From Chrysomallon squamiferum (taxonomy: Eukaryota > Mollusca > Gastropoda > Neomphalida > Peltospiridae): a DNA stretch of 47,500 nt. The position numbers and the translations under genes are program-made. Positions 1-15,714 of this stretch are shown one piece after another. Location: positions 6,687,489 through 6,734,988 of the forward strand of contig CM022669.1 of assembly GCA_012295275.1 (NCBI GenBank). The letters are read 5' to 3'. Positions within the stretch are counted from its first letter, which is position 1, and every line of letters begins with the position of its first letter. A model generated the notes under the pieces. The model saw only the letters and a program-made list of their open reading frames with translations, made no database searches and had not been told where the DNA came from.

Positions 1-161
1 TTATTATTGTTGTTGTTTTTGTTGTTGCTGTTGTTCTTATTCTTATTTAATTATTTATTGGGATTTTTTGCTATTCAAAATGAATGCTGTAGAGTGCTGA
101 ACAGCTAATATTTATTATTTATTATTTTATTTATTTTTATTATTTATTATTATTATTATTG

Positions 162-192
<31 letters not shown>

Positions 193-193
193 A

Positions 194-224
<31 letters not shown>

Positions 225-540
225 TTTTTTATATTTTTTTAATTTTTAATAAAAATACTTATAATTGTTTTTATAATTTAATTTATATCTTTGTAAAGAT
301 ACGTGTAAGTAAACCAGCAATGGCTGTTGATGGGGCTACTGGTCTATGGAATGACTGCAACAGCTTTTGTGTTTGAAATAATTTAATATACGTAATAATC
401 TCTTTATTTTAACTATACCTCTCAGAAGTAATAAGTATCAAGAAGCTTGGAACTGTAAGATGAATTTATTTTTTAATTATTTCTTTCTTTTTTTTTTTTT
501 TGCGCTGTTTGTGTTTCGGAAATTACCCAGTTAAGCGAGC
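1..540. repeat. TTA/TTG-rich simple-sequence tract
   Basis: Low-complexity stretch. Positions 1-55 are TTG/TTA triplets and 105-228 is an interrupted (TTA)n microsatellite. A T run lies near 487-500. No coding signal was seen. Confidence 0.85.
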
Positions 541-798
541 TTAAGAAAACTGCGAGCTAGCCGCATTACGTAGAGTTAGACAATTTACAGAAATATGCAG
601 ACAAAAAAAATTACGGTTCTTCCCAACTTCAAGCCATTTTCTCAGACAGTAAAAATCTCGTCTGCCGATATCAGTTAACCCGTGAAGATCTACATATTTT
701 ATCATTTCCCGTGGTTGTGGCTCAGTAAAATTATGATTGCGCATATTACGACCGAAAGATTCATAAGGAAGATTCAATTTGAGGATAAATAAATCACT
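541..798 (-). other. Unassigned open stretch, possible exon
   Basis: On the minus strand an open frame runs from just after a TAA (799-801) to a TAA at 541. It encodes about 85 residues with ordinary, non-repetitive composition, including the segments YESFGRNMRNHNF and YVDLHGLTDIGRRDFY. There is no ATG at its beginning and no clear splice acceptor. I recognise no family. It stands out because nearly every other open frame in the first 9 kb is microsatellite-derived. It could be a terminal exon of an unseen gene or chance. Confidence 0.15.
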
Positions 799-1410
799 TT
801 AGCTGAATAACTGTAGCTAGTTTTAGAATAAATAAATAATTACGTTGGAATTGTATTTATATTCAAATCTACAATCGAAATAGACAAATCCAGGATAGGA
901 ATCAGCTAGGTTTTATTTCTGTCTGTTTTCCGGAGATATGCGCGTAAAAATAACAAAAACATTTATCTTTTCTTTCTTCTGAGATTAAACATATTTGATC
1001 TAAAACATTTTTACACGACGTATTGTAATACATCTACATTTTTCTGAATTTCTGGAACCGCCGCTGCTAATCTAAGAATCTGCTGAAAATGCCAATAATT
1101 ATTTTCTGATTCTTGTTGACAAGTTAGATTTGTTGTTACGTGGTGACGGGATGGCAGCATCCAGACAAATTTCCTCTTGCGCTGTGAGGTTTATATAATC
1201 TAATTCTCCCGTCACACTATTTTCCATTCGCATTTATTTTCTGTTTCAGTCAAGGTTAGAAACTTCTCCCTGTTTTTGACAGGTGAAATGTGTGAGATAG
1301 AAGGATTAGTGAAACTGAGAATTGTATTAAAGAGATTTAGACGGACAACAGAGAAACAGAAACAGAGAAAGAAAGATGAAAAATAAAGAAAAACCTGAAA
1401 GAGAGACAAA

Positions 1411-1412
<2 letters not shown>
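799..1412. other. Non-coding stretch, nothing recognised
   Basis: AT-rich unique-looking DNA. A sequence on the minus strand around 1395-1420 resembles a splice acceptor (pyrimidine tract then CAG). The pyrimidines come from the adjacent (GA)n tract, and no exon that fits the GPCR follows. Confidence 0.5.

Positions 1413-1487
<75 letters not shown>
1413..1487. repeat. (GA)n microsatellite
   Basis: About 37 uninterrupted GA dinucleotides. Serine/leucine-repeat open frames across it are artefacts. Confidence 0.97.
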
Positions 1488-4780
<3,293 letters not shown>

Positions 4781-5172
4781 GATGTTTTTCCAAGTCTGCT
4801 TCAATACCTCTTCTCTCTTCTTCTTTGCCTTGTCAGAACTGTGACAATGTATAACTTTGACTCTAATAACTAAGACAAAAATAAAAATAAACAAAAGGAT
4901 TAAGAATGTATTAGTAGAATTAGATTATATAAAACAAACTAAAAAGTCATTTGACCATGAACCAGTATTCTGACTTGCCAGCAACTAACATTAAACAAAA
5001 AATAATAATAATAATTGGCTTTTTCAGCTGCTTTAAATTAAGACGGGGATGAATCCAGAATATGTGAAAGAGAGCAGACGTTGACATTATTATCTGCAAA
5101 CATTTTCTAGTTGAAAAGATGTTTAATCCTAAAGTATTTAAATATATATATATATGTTGAATATTTGCTCTA

Positions 5173-5272
5173 AAAAATGAAGAGATATTTAAAGATAATC
5201 ATTTCTGATGTTGAAACAGGACACAAAAATGAAGAAATATTTAAAGATAATTTTTTCTGATGTTGAAACAGG
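5173..5272. repeat. Two-copy tandem duplication, 48-bp unit
   Basis: 5173-5220 and 5225-5272 are near-identical copies of one 48-bp segment, each ending in TTGAAACAGG. They differ by a few substitutions and are separated by four bases. Confidence 0.9.
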
Positions 5273-5498
5273 GAAACTTGTTGAATAATACATCACACAA
5301 AATGTTACCACGGGTGTTTTGGCAAACCAGGTTGAAGATGTCTAATTTCAGTAAACACCTAATGTTTTCTCGACAATCTTCATCCTCATTGGAATACATG
5401 ACACATTAATGGATATTTCTCTTTGTTTTCCTTTTTTTTGTAGAAATGTCTTACATTAGAGATGACAAACTCAGGTCTCTACATCTCTCTCTTTCTGT

Positions 5499-5823
<325 letters not shown>

Positions 5824-6103
5824 CTTCTGTTTCTCCCTAAGAGAGAGCTTTCCACAGCAACCAATTCATGAAATATTTCCGATACAATTGATTCTGCTCT
5901 GTTCGTGCTTAAGAACTTGAGCTTTTCCCTCTGTTTCACTTGGAGGTCGTTGAATCTGGATTATTTGTCTTTTCTCCTCACAACAACAACATCCAATAAA
6001 GACACTGCTGCTCAGTGAAGGAGATGCAAGATGACAACTGAGCGACGGCGAAATAAAGCGGTTTATAGTCAGCATTTGTACCCAAATCCATAACAGCTGA
6101 AGT
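5824..6103. other. Non-coding, nothing recognised
   Basis: Unique-looking sequence. Short open frames on both strands show no recognisable domain. Confidence 0.5.
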
Positions 6104-6161
6104 CACGGGCGATTTGGGTCAATGAAACTTTATATAAATAATATTATACATTTAGTGGAAA

Positions 6162-6162
<1 letters not shown>
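6104..6162 (-). mobile_element. Fragment of the dispersed B-box repeat family
   Basis: The segment from GCGATTTGGGT to TTTAGTGGAAAATTA closely matches 34758-34812 (end of the full-length copy at 34560-35065) on the same strand, including the AACTTTA and TATACATTTAGT words. It directly abuts a (TTA)n array. Only the distal end of the repeat is present. Confidence 0.6.
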
Positions 6163-6212
<50 letters not shown>

Positions 6213-6870
6213 GTTATCATAATCATCATCATCATCGTCATTACTATTATTGTTATTATTGTTGTTGTTCTTCTACTGATCTTCTGCTTCTTCTTTTTCT
6301 TTTTTTTCTTCTTCTTCTTCTAGTTGCTATCTGTTGTTCCTAGTGTTGCTGTTGTCTTGTTATTCTGCTGCTAATGTTGTCATTGTTCCTGCAGCGGCTA
6401 CTTTTGTTGCTGCTGCTGCTGTTGTTATGCTGTTGTTCTGTAGATAATGGAGATAATTATCGTGCTCGTATTCGTTTTGCAAATTACTTTTGCTACATCA
6501 ACTACTACATCTTTTTCTCACCTCCTGCTACCACTACAATGATCATAACAATCACCAATTGTTATTATAACCATTGTTATTATAACCTTTTAAAGCTGAT
6601 TATTACGTTTCTGTTGTTATTGTTGTTATTGTCGCGGCTGTTATTGTAACCGTAGCTGTAGTTGTTACTACTGTTGTAGTTGTTATTCTTGTTGTTGCTG
6701 CCTGTTAGTTTTCTTATTATTAAACATAACAATGGATTTGACTGTTCTCATGCTGATAACATTCTGTTGTTGTTAAATTTACTGATGGTCGATGCTGTTG
6801 TTGTTCGTTCTTTTTTTTTTTTTTTTTTCTTTTTTTGGCGTATTTCCGCATATTTTCTTCCAGATGATTT
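6163..6870. repeat. Trinucleotide-rich region (TTA, TTG, TTC, CTG)
   Basis: (TTA)n at about 6163-6212 is followed by interrupted ATC, GTT, TTC and CTG triplets to about 6700 and a T run near 6810-6828. Polytyrosine and polyleucine frames are compositional. Confidence 0.85.
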
Positions 6871-8135
6871 ATAGTGGTAATTATAACTGGTTTGTTCATT
6901 GCTACTTCTAGACCGTCATATATATATATAGGTGTTTATTAAAAGGAGAAATTAATTGACCTGATCTAGTTACTCTAAGTAAGATGTTACGTAAATCCAT
7001 CCATGTGTCATGAACTATTAGCAGCAATTTTGTCGAGATAACTTTACTTCCTGAACTTAGCGTCTTCACAAAAAAAACACCCGTCATTTTCATGACCTGT
7101 CTTCAGCCACACATCGACGTATCAGTCTCGCGTGAACTCAGTAAACAGATTTAGCGACAAAGTTAAAAAAAAAATGTCTCTTGTTTAAAGCCAGCAACTA
7201 AAACCACTTTGCCTGCAGCGGCATAATGATTAATTTTAAATGCTCTGTGTAGCTGGGGATGGAGCTAAGAATAATTATAGCGGAGCGTCTAATCTGCAGA
7301 TGTATTTCTATACGTTGGTAATTTCTCTGTGTGATTATGCTAAAAGCTACAACTGTTAAAACAACACTGCACTGTAACAAATGTGCTTAAAATGCGTCTT
7401 CGATGAAACGAAGAAGTCTAATTATATTCTGCATAAATCCGCGTTATCTATTCTCAGTTTAAAAAACATATGGACGCCGCCAATTAGTACTGACGTCACT
7501 GCGGTAACACGTAGCAATTTGATATCGGTCTGCCAATGACGTCACAACTCCACTTACGAAAAGTGAAATAAAGTAAAATAATGGCGTTCAGCTGTGTTAT
7601 AACAGTATTATCCTACAGCCCTACTCGATTAACAGAAGTGACAGACCATCCAAAACAACAAAATAATAGCTTTAAAGCAAAACGAATCTAATTACATCTT
7701 TTATTCGTAAAACCACAGGTATTTTTTTTAAATGATGCGTTTCATGAAAGAGCGGGACAGAGAGGGGATTGTACACCCCAGGGACTAACTGTTAGATCAG
7801 CCCCAGATTCAGGAAACGTCCTGTGCATATTAACCCCCTGCATCTCCAGAGAGTTTTTATTTATTTATTTATTTTTTTTCTATTTACGCAGTCATCGTAA
7901 TCAATCAGCTGAAAGTTTTCCATTTTTATCTTCTTGTTCATTATTTATGTCGAGATCGCGTGTCCACAAACATCCATGATTCAACATGGTAATGGGATGA
8001 GGCCATACAAAATTAAATGTCTGCGTCATTTAAAAAAGTAACTAAATAAATTAAAAAAAAAAAAAAAAAATTAAAATTAGTAAAACAATAATTCTAAAAA
8101 ATGGTATATAAACTATTCCTAAGAGTACCAAAAAA

Positions 8136-8168
<33 letters not shown>

Positions 8169-8668
8169 TATTTTTGTATTAATAAATTTTGGATTCCAAA
8201 CATGAAATATATCCAAATCATTTTTCGTTAACTGCTGTTGGTTGTGAAGCTCGAAATAGTTTCCCAAAATAATTTCTTATTAACTGTAGTTAGGCGTCAT
8301 GCGTAAAATATCAAAAAAATTATTTCGTGTCAGCTATTATTAGATATCGATCATGTTTGTTTTTTTAGTAATATTTTATTTTCATTATTATGATTATTAT
8401 AAAGGTGTAATACACCGTAAAATAAGCTTGCTAAAGTTATTTCACGGGATACACGTCAATTAATATCAGTTTGTTAAAAGTACAATGCTAACAGTAGCGT
8501 TAAAAACATATAACATAACGGGATATTTATAAACAGATTGGTGAAACTGGGAAACTAGAACGTACAGTTTGGTCTCATTTTAAATATTGACTTTGTAAAT
8601 TTGTTTAACATAAAGTGAACATATTTGCAATGCCGTTAGTAGTAGGTAGTTTACTTGGCTGTAGTGTT
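6871..8668. other. Non-coding stretch
   Basis: Contains a (TA)n stretch near 6918-6932, TTTA repeats near 7855-7875 and A runs near 8053-8070 and 8131-8153. Two TGACGTCA palindromes are listed separately. No gene was recognised. If the GPCR intron extends this way, this region is intronic. Confidence 0.5.
7491..7544. promoter_or_regulatory. Pair of TGACGTCA (CRE-type) palindromes
   Basis: Perfect TGACGTCA octamers occur at 7491-7498 and 7537-7544, 46 bp apart, in an otherwise AT-rich region. The octamer is the classical CREB/ATF site. No start site is visible beside them, so a regulatory role is only a possibility; the pair lies about 1.9 kb beyond the GPCR splice donor. Confidence 0.3.
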
Positions 8669-8730
8669 GTGATTGTTGTAGTAGTAGAAGTACCTCATTG
8701 TGGTTGTTGTAGTAGTAGAAGTACCTCATT
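8669..8730. repeat. Two-copy tandem duplication, 31-bp unit
   Basis: 8669-8699 and 8700-8730 are adjacent copies differing at about one base. Both end in GAAGTACCTCATT. Confidence 0.92.
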
Positions 8731-9317
<587 letters not shown>

Positions 9318-9392
9318 GAGAGTGAGAAACATCGAGAGAGAGTGTGTGAGTGAAGGAGAAAAAATAAATTAATAATGTTCACAAGGTATTAG

Positions 9393-9398
9393 ACTTAC
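9393..9398 (-). other. Splice donor of the GPCR exon
   Basis: On the minus strand the coding frame reads CTGGATGCCTTCTG followed by GTAAGT. The intron GT is at 9398-9397. The donor leaves one base of the next codon (phase 1). Reading through the intron adds only six residues before a stop, so splicing is the natural interpretation. Confidence 0.85.
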
Positions 9399-10224
9399 CA
9401 GAAGGCATCCAGCACACGAGATAGATTCCTGTGACAAGGCAGACAGTCTTTGTGTACTTGATGGGAATGCTGTCTGTATAATTTCCACGTCTCTGCAGGT
9501 TTCTGGCACATTCTTGTTTAACCATGTCTTTCGTGTGACGCCGAACTGTCGTGAAAATATGGGCGTACAGAAACACCATAATGAAAAACGGTAACCACAG
9601 CAACGCCAGAACTGTTGCCAAATACGTGGCGCTCACGACGTTGAACAGAATACAGCGGTTTATTTCAAAGTCTTTGCCCACCCCCATCACCGGAAGGAGT
9701 CCCAGTAGTAAGGACAGTACCCATATGGAGCAGCAGATCAGGCTTGCTCTGTGCTTCTGACACAGCTTGGCGTACAGGAAAGGACTAGTGATGCGAACGT
9801 ACCTATCAGTGGTCACTGCGGCTAGATGGTATGTGTTGGAAATGAGTATGGCGAGATGGACGCCGTAGCGGATGAGGCACTCAGTTTCGTGTTTGAAGAC
9901 GAGCAGGTGGTAGAAGACGTTGTAGATGACCGAGACGCCTGTGATGGCGTCCGTGAGAGCGAGGCTGGACACGAACGTGTCGGTAGCTTCGCGCCACAGG
10001 CAGTTCCTTCTGATGAGCGTGTTCACGACCACGGAATTCAGTACGATGATGGCGACCCCGAGGAGGAAGAGGACGATGTTGAAGACAAGGTAGTCGACGG
10101 TAACGCCAGCGCCGTTGAGAGCGTAGAAGACCACGTGGTTTAGGAGTGATGGCGATTCCGTAGAGTTCGTGATGTACACGTCTAAAGTTTCAAACGCGGA
10201 CGACTGGTTGTGATTGCTGTTCAT
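9399..10224 (-). CDS. Class A GPCR, first coding exon (TM1 to TM6)
   Basis: Rhodopsin-type G-protein-coupled receptor, plasma membrane; 275 residues are visible. The start is the first ATG after an in-frame upstream TGA, with A at -3. The extracellular N-terminus has sequons at N6 and N20. TM1 lies at about 46-70 (N63), TM2 at about 83-106 with LALTD (D92), C116 begins TM3, DRY is at 140-142, TM4 has W168, C191 in the second extracellular loop probably pairs with C116, TM5 has P212, and TM6 contains CWMP (271-274). The exon ends there at a phase-1 donor; TM7 with its NPxxY motif is not found in the window. The TM4 end (GLLPVMGV) and TM5 (LPFFIMVFLY) recall the adenosine/melanocortin/lysolipid-type receptors, but no ligand can be assigned. 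Local GC content is clearly higher than in its surroundings, as expected for a constrained exon. The receptor class is secure; the subfamily is a guess. Confidence 0.93.
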
Positions 10225-10959
10225 CTTGATTAGAGCTCGGAGCCTGTCTTGATGAGGTCGTTCACAATATTGCTGCTGATGTCTCTGTCAGTGCTGACGC
10301 ACCGACGACACTCAGTAATTACTTTAAATTTTACCAGTGTAATCTGATTGTGACAGTGTTATTTTATAAGTCGTTCCATATGCATCCGTTCTGCATTCAA
10401 AAACCAAACCTGAAGATCCATCAGCCAATGAGACTAATGAGAAAAATTCCGGTGTCATCGAAATTCATATCATGCTGTTCATCTCATGATAATGTAAATA
10501 GTCCTGTGGAGATAAAAAAGAAAGAAAAGTTAAAATGTCACCACAAACCAGACACGTATCACACCTAGTTTCTATATACGTCTCTCTCAATTAAATAATC
10601 AATGGCCTTATTCTTTGCATTTAACACGCTGTGAAAATTGACTTGATCTGAACAAATTCTCTCTCTTCTTTAGCCTGTTTGTCTAGCATGGGTCATCGAC
10701 CATCACCCACCTGAAGCATCTACTGATGTATCTGAACAACAAATTGATTTCAAGTCCTCAGTCGCTTTTGTCATAAGAGCAGTCATTTTAGCGTCTGCTT
10801 CTCTCAGTGTAATGATGAATATAAAAGTGCTATCGTTTATCTCAGTAACTGTTTTAAGAGGCTTTCTCACTCACTGTGTCGCATCGTGTATTGACATTTT
10901 GAAGGTAACTTCGCAAACATAGAAAATAACAAATGCGCAGAACTTGATGTTTTGTACAT

Positions 10960-10998
<39 letters not shown>

Positions 10999-12190
10999 TT
11001 TGTTATTTAGACAGAGGGAGACAGACATATATATGTTATTATTGGTGGAAGATGGAGCAAAATATTAAGTAAAAGCTCTATAAGGAAGGTCAAGATTTAA
11101 ACTGCAAGATTTCCAACTCGATTAACACGATCTAACAGCCTGTCATGATGATACATACATATCCTCTCCAAAATATATAAAACAACAGCAGCCATGGCAG
11201 AAGCTATTATGAAACTAATGAAGCTTAAGCTTCAGGCCTCTATTCTCATTGACTCACATTGCTCGAAAAATTTAAAAAGAATGTGTTTGGAATAAGCCCT
11301 CATATCTGTTGTAGTTTCAGAACCCCAAAATGTATGTCCACTGCTGATACAACAGCAAATATAAGCTGGTACACAAATAAATAAATGAATAAAGACAAAC
11401 AACAAACAAACAAAGAAACAATCAAAACAAACTAAAGAAACAAAGAAATGACGAAATAAAATCAATGAATAAGAACAAAAACGAAAGAAAGGACAAAGTT
11501 TAGTGAGGTCGACGTGAACAGCATGACGTAAAACGTTCCCAAAATACACGTATAGATTGAGAAAATACATGTTCTAATCGATACAACGCTTTTTCATTAA
11601 CAGTAAATTAAAACGCAGTTGTTATGGTTTAATGGTTTCCACAGCGCAGTTCAAGCAGTATCGATACGTCGATAAAACATACCGCAAAGTGGAACTCTCC
11701 GTTTTGACTATACTAGACACCAAACAGTTATCCATCTGAAAATATGTCGCGATTTTTAACAATCGCTATAATTTCAAACACTATTTTGTGCAGTACATAA
11801 ATACCTCCGTCTGTGAAAATCACATCCATAATTTCAGATAAAACACCAGTTCCTCGCCGCAGTATACGTCACTCCGAGGATTGTAAAGATAATAAACGCG
11901 TAAATGACATCTCTGTATTCACGGTTACTTGAACATCGCTGTTGATCCGTCATTCTGCTATTGTGTTTACCCCCACCACAGTCTTTTTCCTAGTCTACTG
12001 TGTCTCCATCCCGCGTGGGATTCCTGTTATCCTCGTATTGGCTGAGCCCTTCCTGCAACAGAATAGACTGCAGTGATTGTCTGCTTGTGCGAAACCAGCA
12101 GCAAATTTAATTACTTCTCCCAGATTATTACACCTCATTCCTCTTACTGTAATCAGGAGAAGACCACAAATAATAGAAGTGTCATCTGAT
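10225..12190. other. Non-coding region upstream of the GPCR
   Basis: 10225-10330 is probably 5' UTR or promoter of the GPCR; no TATA box or start site stands out. (TTTA)n lies at about 10957-11000 and an AAAC-rich stretch at about 11395-11440. A 112-residue Phe/Cys-rich frame on the minus strand at 11232-11570 is composition-driven. Confidence 0.5.
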
Positions 12191-12197
12191 TAATAAC

Positions 12198-12261
<64 letters not shown>

Positions 12262-12575
12262 TCAACAAATGCAATAATAATAATAATAATGAAGATGATG
12301 ATGATAAAATAAATAATTATCGTTATTATTATTATTATTATTAATGATGGTGATAATCACAATGATTAGGATGATGATGATGATGATGGTGATAAAAAGT
12401 AATTAAATAAATATTACATAAATATATTTATTTTTGTCTTACAAAAAGCAGTTTTAGTTACGTATCATTTATGCCGGTTTGGTTAGCAACAACAATAACA
12501 ACAGCAACAACAACAACAAAAACAACAGTAATAACAACAACAACAACAACATTAACAGTAATAATAATAAATAAA
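12191..12575. repeat. (AAT)n, (GAT)n and (AAC)n triplet arrays
   Basis: (AAT)n at about 12198-12259 is followed by interrupted AAT/GAT to about 12400 and by AAC/ACA triplets at about 12487-12555. There is no coding content. Confidence 0.9.
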
Positions 12576-12967
12576 TAACTCTTATTATAAAGATGTATTG
12601 AGGGGATTATTAAGCAAATTTCAGTTTGTCTTGTTATAATTATCTATTAGGTTGCAAACCGGAGATTGCTTTGGTAATACGTCCATTCATTTTTTTCCCT
12701 TTTTTATTTTTTCTATTTTTTTATTATTTATTATTTTGTAAAGCACTAGACTAGAACCTATATCTGTTTTCTACAACGTCGGTTGAAAGCAGTCTGGCTA
12801 AATCAGGGATGTGAAGAAAAGATCGGTAAATCAATAACAACTTCAGCTCAGTTCCGCAGAACATAAATTAGACAACTGGCAATGAATTACGAAGAAATTG
12901 TGGATTTTTATTTTATTTTTTTTTTATCCCATTTTTTTGTTATTCTGTTTCTTTCCTCTTGTTCTCC

Positions 12968-13038
<71 letters not shown>

Positions 13039-15282
13039 TAATATTAATACTTCTGGTATTAATACTACTTCCACTACTGTGACATCTACTACTACAGGTT
13101 TTGATAACAGGCGAGCAAGACCTACGCTGAAATGAAGAAACATTATTCCAAGTTTTATGTTTATTTTTCCAAGCAAATATAAATCTGTTTAGCTTGGATA
13201 TTACGTTACTTTTGTGTCAGTTTCAGTGGTGCGAGCTGTTTGTCTGAAAACAGTTAATTGCGAGATTTCTGGTAGGTAACAGTTTGTGGTTCTATTATGT
13301 TGTTTGATTTGTATTCATCAGGTTTCCAGTTTAACGAAAATGAATTCTGTTATTGTTGTTTTTGTCGTACTTTTCCTTTTTTGTTTTAGTTGTTGATGAT
13401 GATAATGTTTTTTGTTCTTGTTTTGTTTTTATTTTTTTTTTTTTTTTTTTTTTTTTGTTTTTGTTTGAGGGTGGACTGTTATGAGGTTTTCTTATTTCTT
13501 TTCTTTTTTATTCTCTGTGGTCGAGAGGATATTCCCTTTTGGTGTGTATTTATTTTCGTGCAAGAGAAGAAATATGTTGTTGTTGTTGTTGTTGTTGTTG
13601 CTATTATTCTTGTCTGTTCTAACCGTAAGCAACGACGGGTGTATTAAATGAACGAGCAAATAGATTAATAAATAATAATACGATCCGTTATTAACAGTAG
13701 ACTGCAGTCGCACCTCATTTTCTAAAAGAGTCATGAAAAACAGAATGCCGCTGTTGTCGTGATCGTTTAGCGGAATAGCACCTTTAACATAAATATAGTC
13801 GTAAACAGCAGAACTTGTCAAAACTGACAAAGAGATGCGAGTAACCAAATGGACGAATTTGTAAGCACTGTTTGTTTTCGTATTATAGACGAGAACTGTC
13901 CCATGTGATAGGATGTTCTTGTATCCATGTTAGACTGAAGAAAAATATTGTCTGCGTTAAAATTTAGGCGAAAACATGATTGCTTTTTATTACACATGTT
14001 TAAACATAAGCACAATTGCTGGTATTTGCGAATTATACGTGTTTAATGGTAAATTGTGTGGATATAGGAGATTAGATATCGACAGTGATGAATGAAGACA
14101 AGGAGGAAATGAGCAGAAGAAGAAGAAAGACAAATACGAAAAAAAAAAAAAAGAAGTGGAAAGACAGCAGGAAGTGAGAAAAGGAAAACGAGAAGAAGAT
14201 TGAAAACATTTTCTAAACATTAAATTTTGAGGAGACCATTTGACACTGAGAACCAAACTGGATTTCTGTTTCCAGGTCTCTGAAATATTTTTATGATGAT
14301 AACTCGTTGCAGTAAGTGTTGCTGAAATCATTTCATCCTCCAAAATGTATAACATAAGTCAGGGCAGGCTTCGATGGTGTAAATAAATTGATGATGAATT
14401 AAGAGGGCAGATATCTTACGAAGAGGTTACAGGATTTATTGATGAAGTGTCTGTTCTCATTGGCTTGTAAACTACTTCAGAAATGTTAACCCAATAAAGG
14501 AGAAGAAACGGAAGATTTGTTAATGGTTATCACGTGAAAGTAAGCGTCTAGAGACAGCAATCCATAAAACTGAAAATAGCTGGAAACATGGAGGCGTGCA
14601 AATGTTAAATAATAATAACAAAAAAAAACAGCTTTATAAAGCCAACAAAAAACAAAATAATAATAATAAATAAATAAAACAACAAAAAAGAACAACAAAC
14701 ACACAACTATAACCGTTTATACATTTTGATTCTGTTACCGTTAAGTGAGAACTAAAACTAAAACGTGAACTCAACAGATCTAAAAGTCGCATATTTTAAA
14801 TTGCTTTGCCTTTGACATTATTTAATAAGTTGTCTTATTTGTATCGAATACTGAAATAGAATTTTAATAAATATTTAATTACTTTGGTTCTTTACACAGT
14901 TAGCGGTTCTATTAGAAAGCAAAGTAAACTGAGATAATTTATTTGTTCTTAACCTGATCCACTCGTGTTTCTCTCTGAATTGTTTCGAAACGTCATTTCA
15001 GTTAATTATTTAATACGTTTCCTTATTTAGAAGACAGTTTCAACATTTTAAAATTTACGTGAAATTTAATGCAACAATAATGCAAATCAGCACTTGATGT
15101 AATAGTATCTGATACAATAGGATATGATGAAATAGTGTATGATGCAATAGTTTGTTCCACAATACTGCTGAATAACGGCAAAATCCCCTTTACTTTCATT
15201 TTCTTGTCTGATTATACAGAGAGAATGATTACTCTGACACTTTGTGACAAAAAGGGATTGTGACGTAAACAGATTGTGACGT
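12576..15282. other. Non-coding region with simple repeats
   Basis: (TTA)n lies at about 12968-13036, a T run at about 13431-13456, (GTT)n at about 13577-13600 and an A run at about 14140-14153. A short degenerate tandem repeat with TGATRCAATAG-like units occupies about 15090-15150. No gene was recognised on either strand. Confidence 0.5.
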
Positions 15283-15380
15283 AGAGAACTGGCAGAGCGT
15301 TCGTCCAGCTTGCGCTCGGTTGTTGTATCGATTCCTGTTGGTTGAATCTTTGAGGTGTGTTGTTCCAACTTTCGCTATAC
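15283..15380 (+). mobile_element. Possible tRNA-derived SINE head
   Basis: TGGCAGAGCG resembles a pol III A box (TRGCNNAGYGG). About 40 bases later GTATCGATTCC resembles a B box (GGTTCGANNCC) with one mismatch. The spacing fits a tRNA-like SINE head. No cloverleaf with good stems was seen, so this is not called a functional tRNA. No second copy was recognised in the window. Confidence 0.35.
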
Positions 15381-15519
15381 AATTAATGTAACAATGTTCC
15401 GAGTTAGGTATTGTCAAGTATGCTGGATGATGCGTACTAAGGATGTGTTGCGGATCAGCAAAAGAATCCCATGAAGCAAAAGAATCCCATGAAACATAAT
15501 CCTAAACAAAACGTGTTGA

Positions 15520-15527
15520 TGACGTCA
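15520..15527. promoter_or_regulatory. TGACGTCA palindrome
   Basis: A perfect CRE-type octamer about 190 bp beyond the stop codon of Gal3ST-like gene 1. It follows a short direct repeat of AAAGAATCCCATGAA (about 15460-15495). A function is not demonstrable from sequence. Confidence 0.2.
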
Positions 15528-15714
15528 TTAAATAAAATATTAATTCCTTTCTTTCATCCAAACATAATACATGTTTGCCATTCTTAAACATTCTTTTATT
15601 TTATTGTTTCTTTCTTTGCTTTATAAAAATTCTTCTGCTTTCTTGAGTTTATCTCTTGCCTTAACCATCAGGACTCTGTTTAAAGTAATTTCAAACTGTA
15701 ATATGTGCATACAG

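Noticed and set aside
1212-1396. Possible TM7 exon of the GPCR on the minus strand (segment FTNPSISH after a CT-rich acceptor)
   Set aside because: The NP-containing frame is in phase 0, but the GPCR donor leaves phase 1. In the required phase the exon stops after about 20 residues, and the tyrosine of NPxxY is missing.
11232-11570. 112-residue Phe/Cys-rich minus-strand frame
   Set aside because: It follows AAAC/AAAT-rich composition, with no domain and no splice context.
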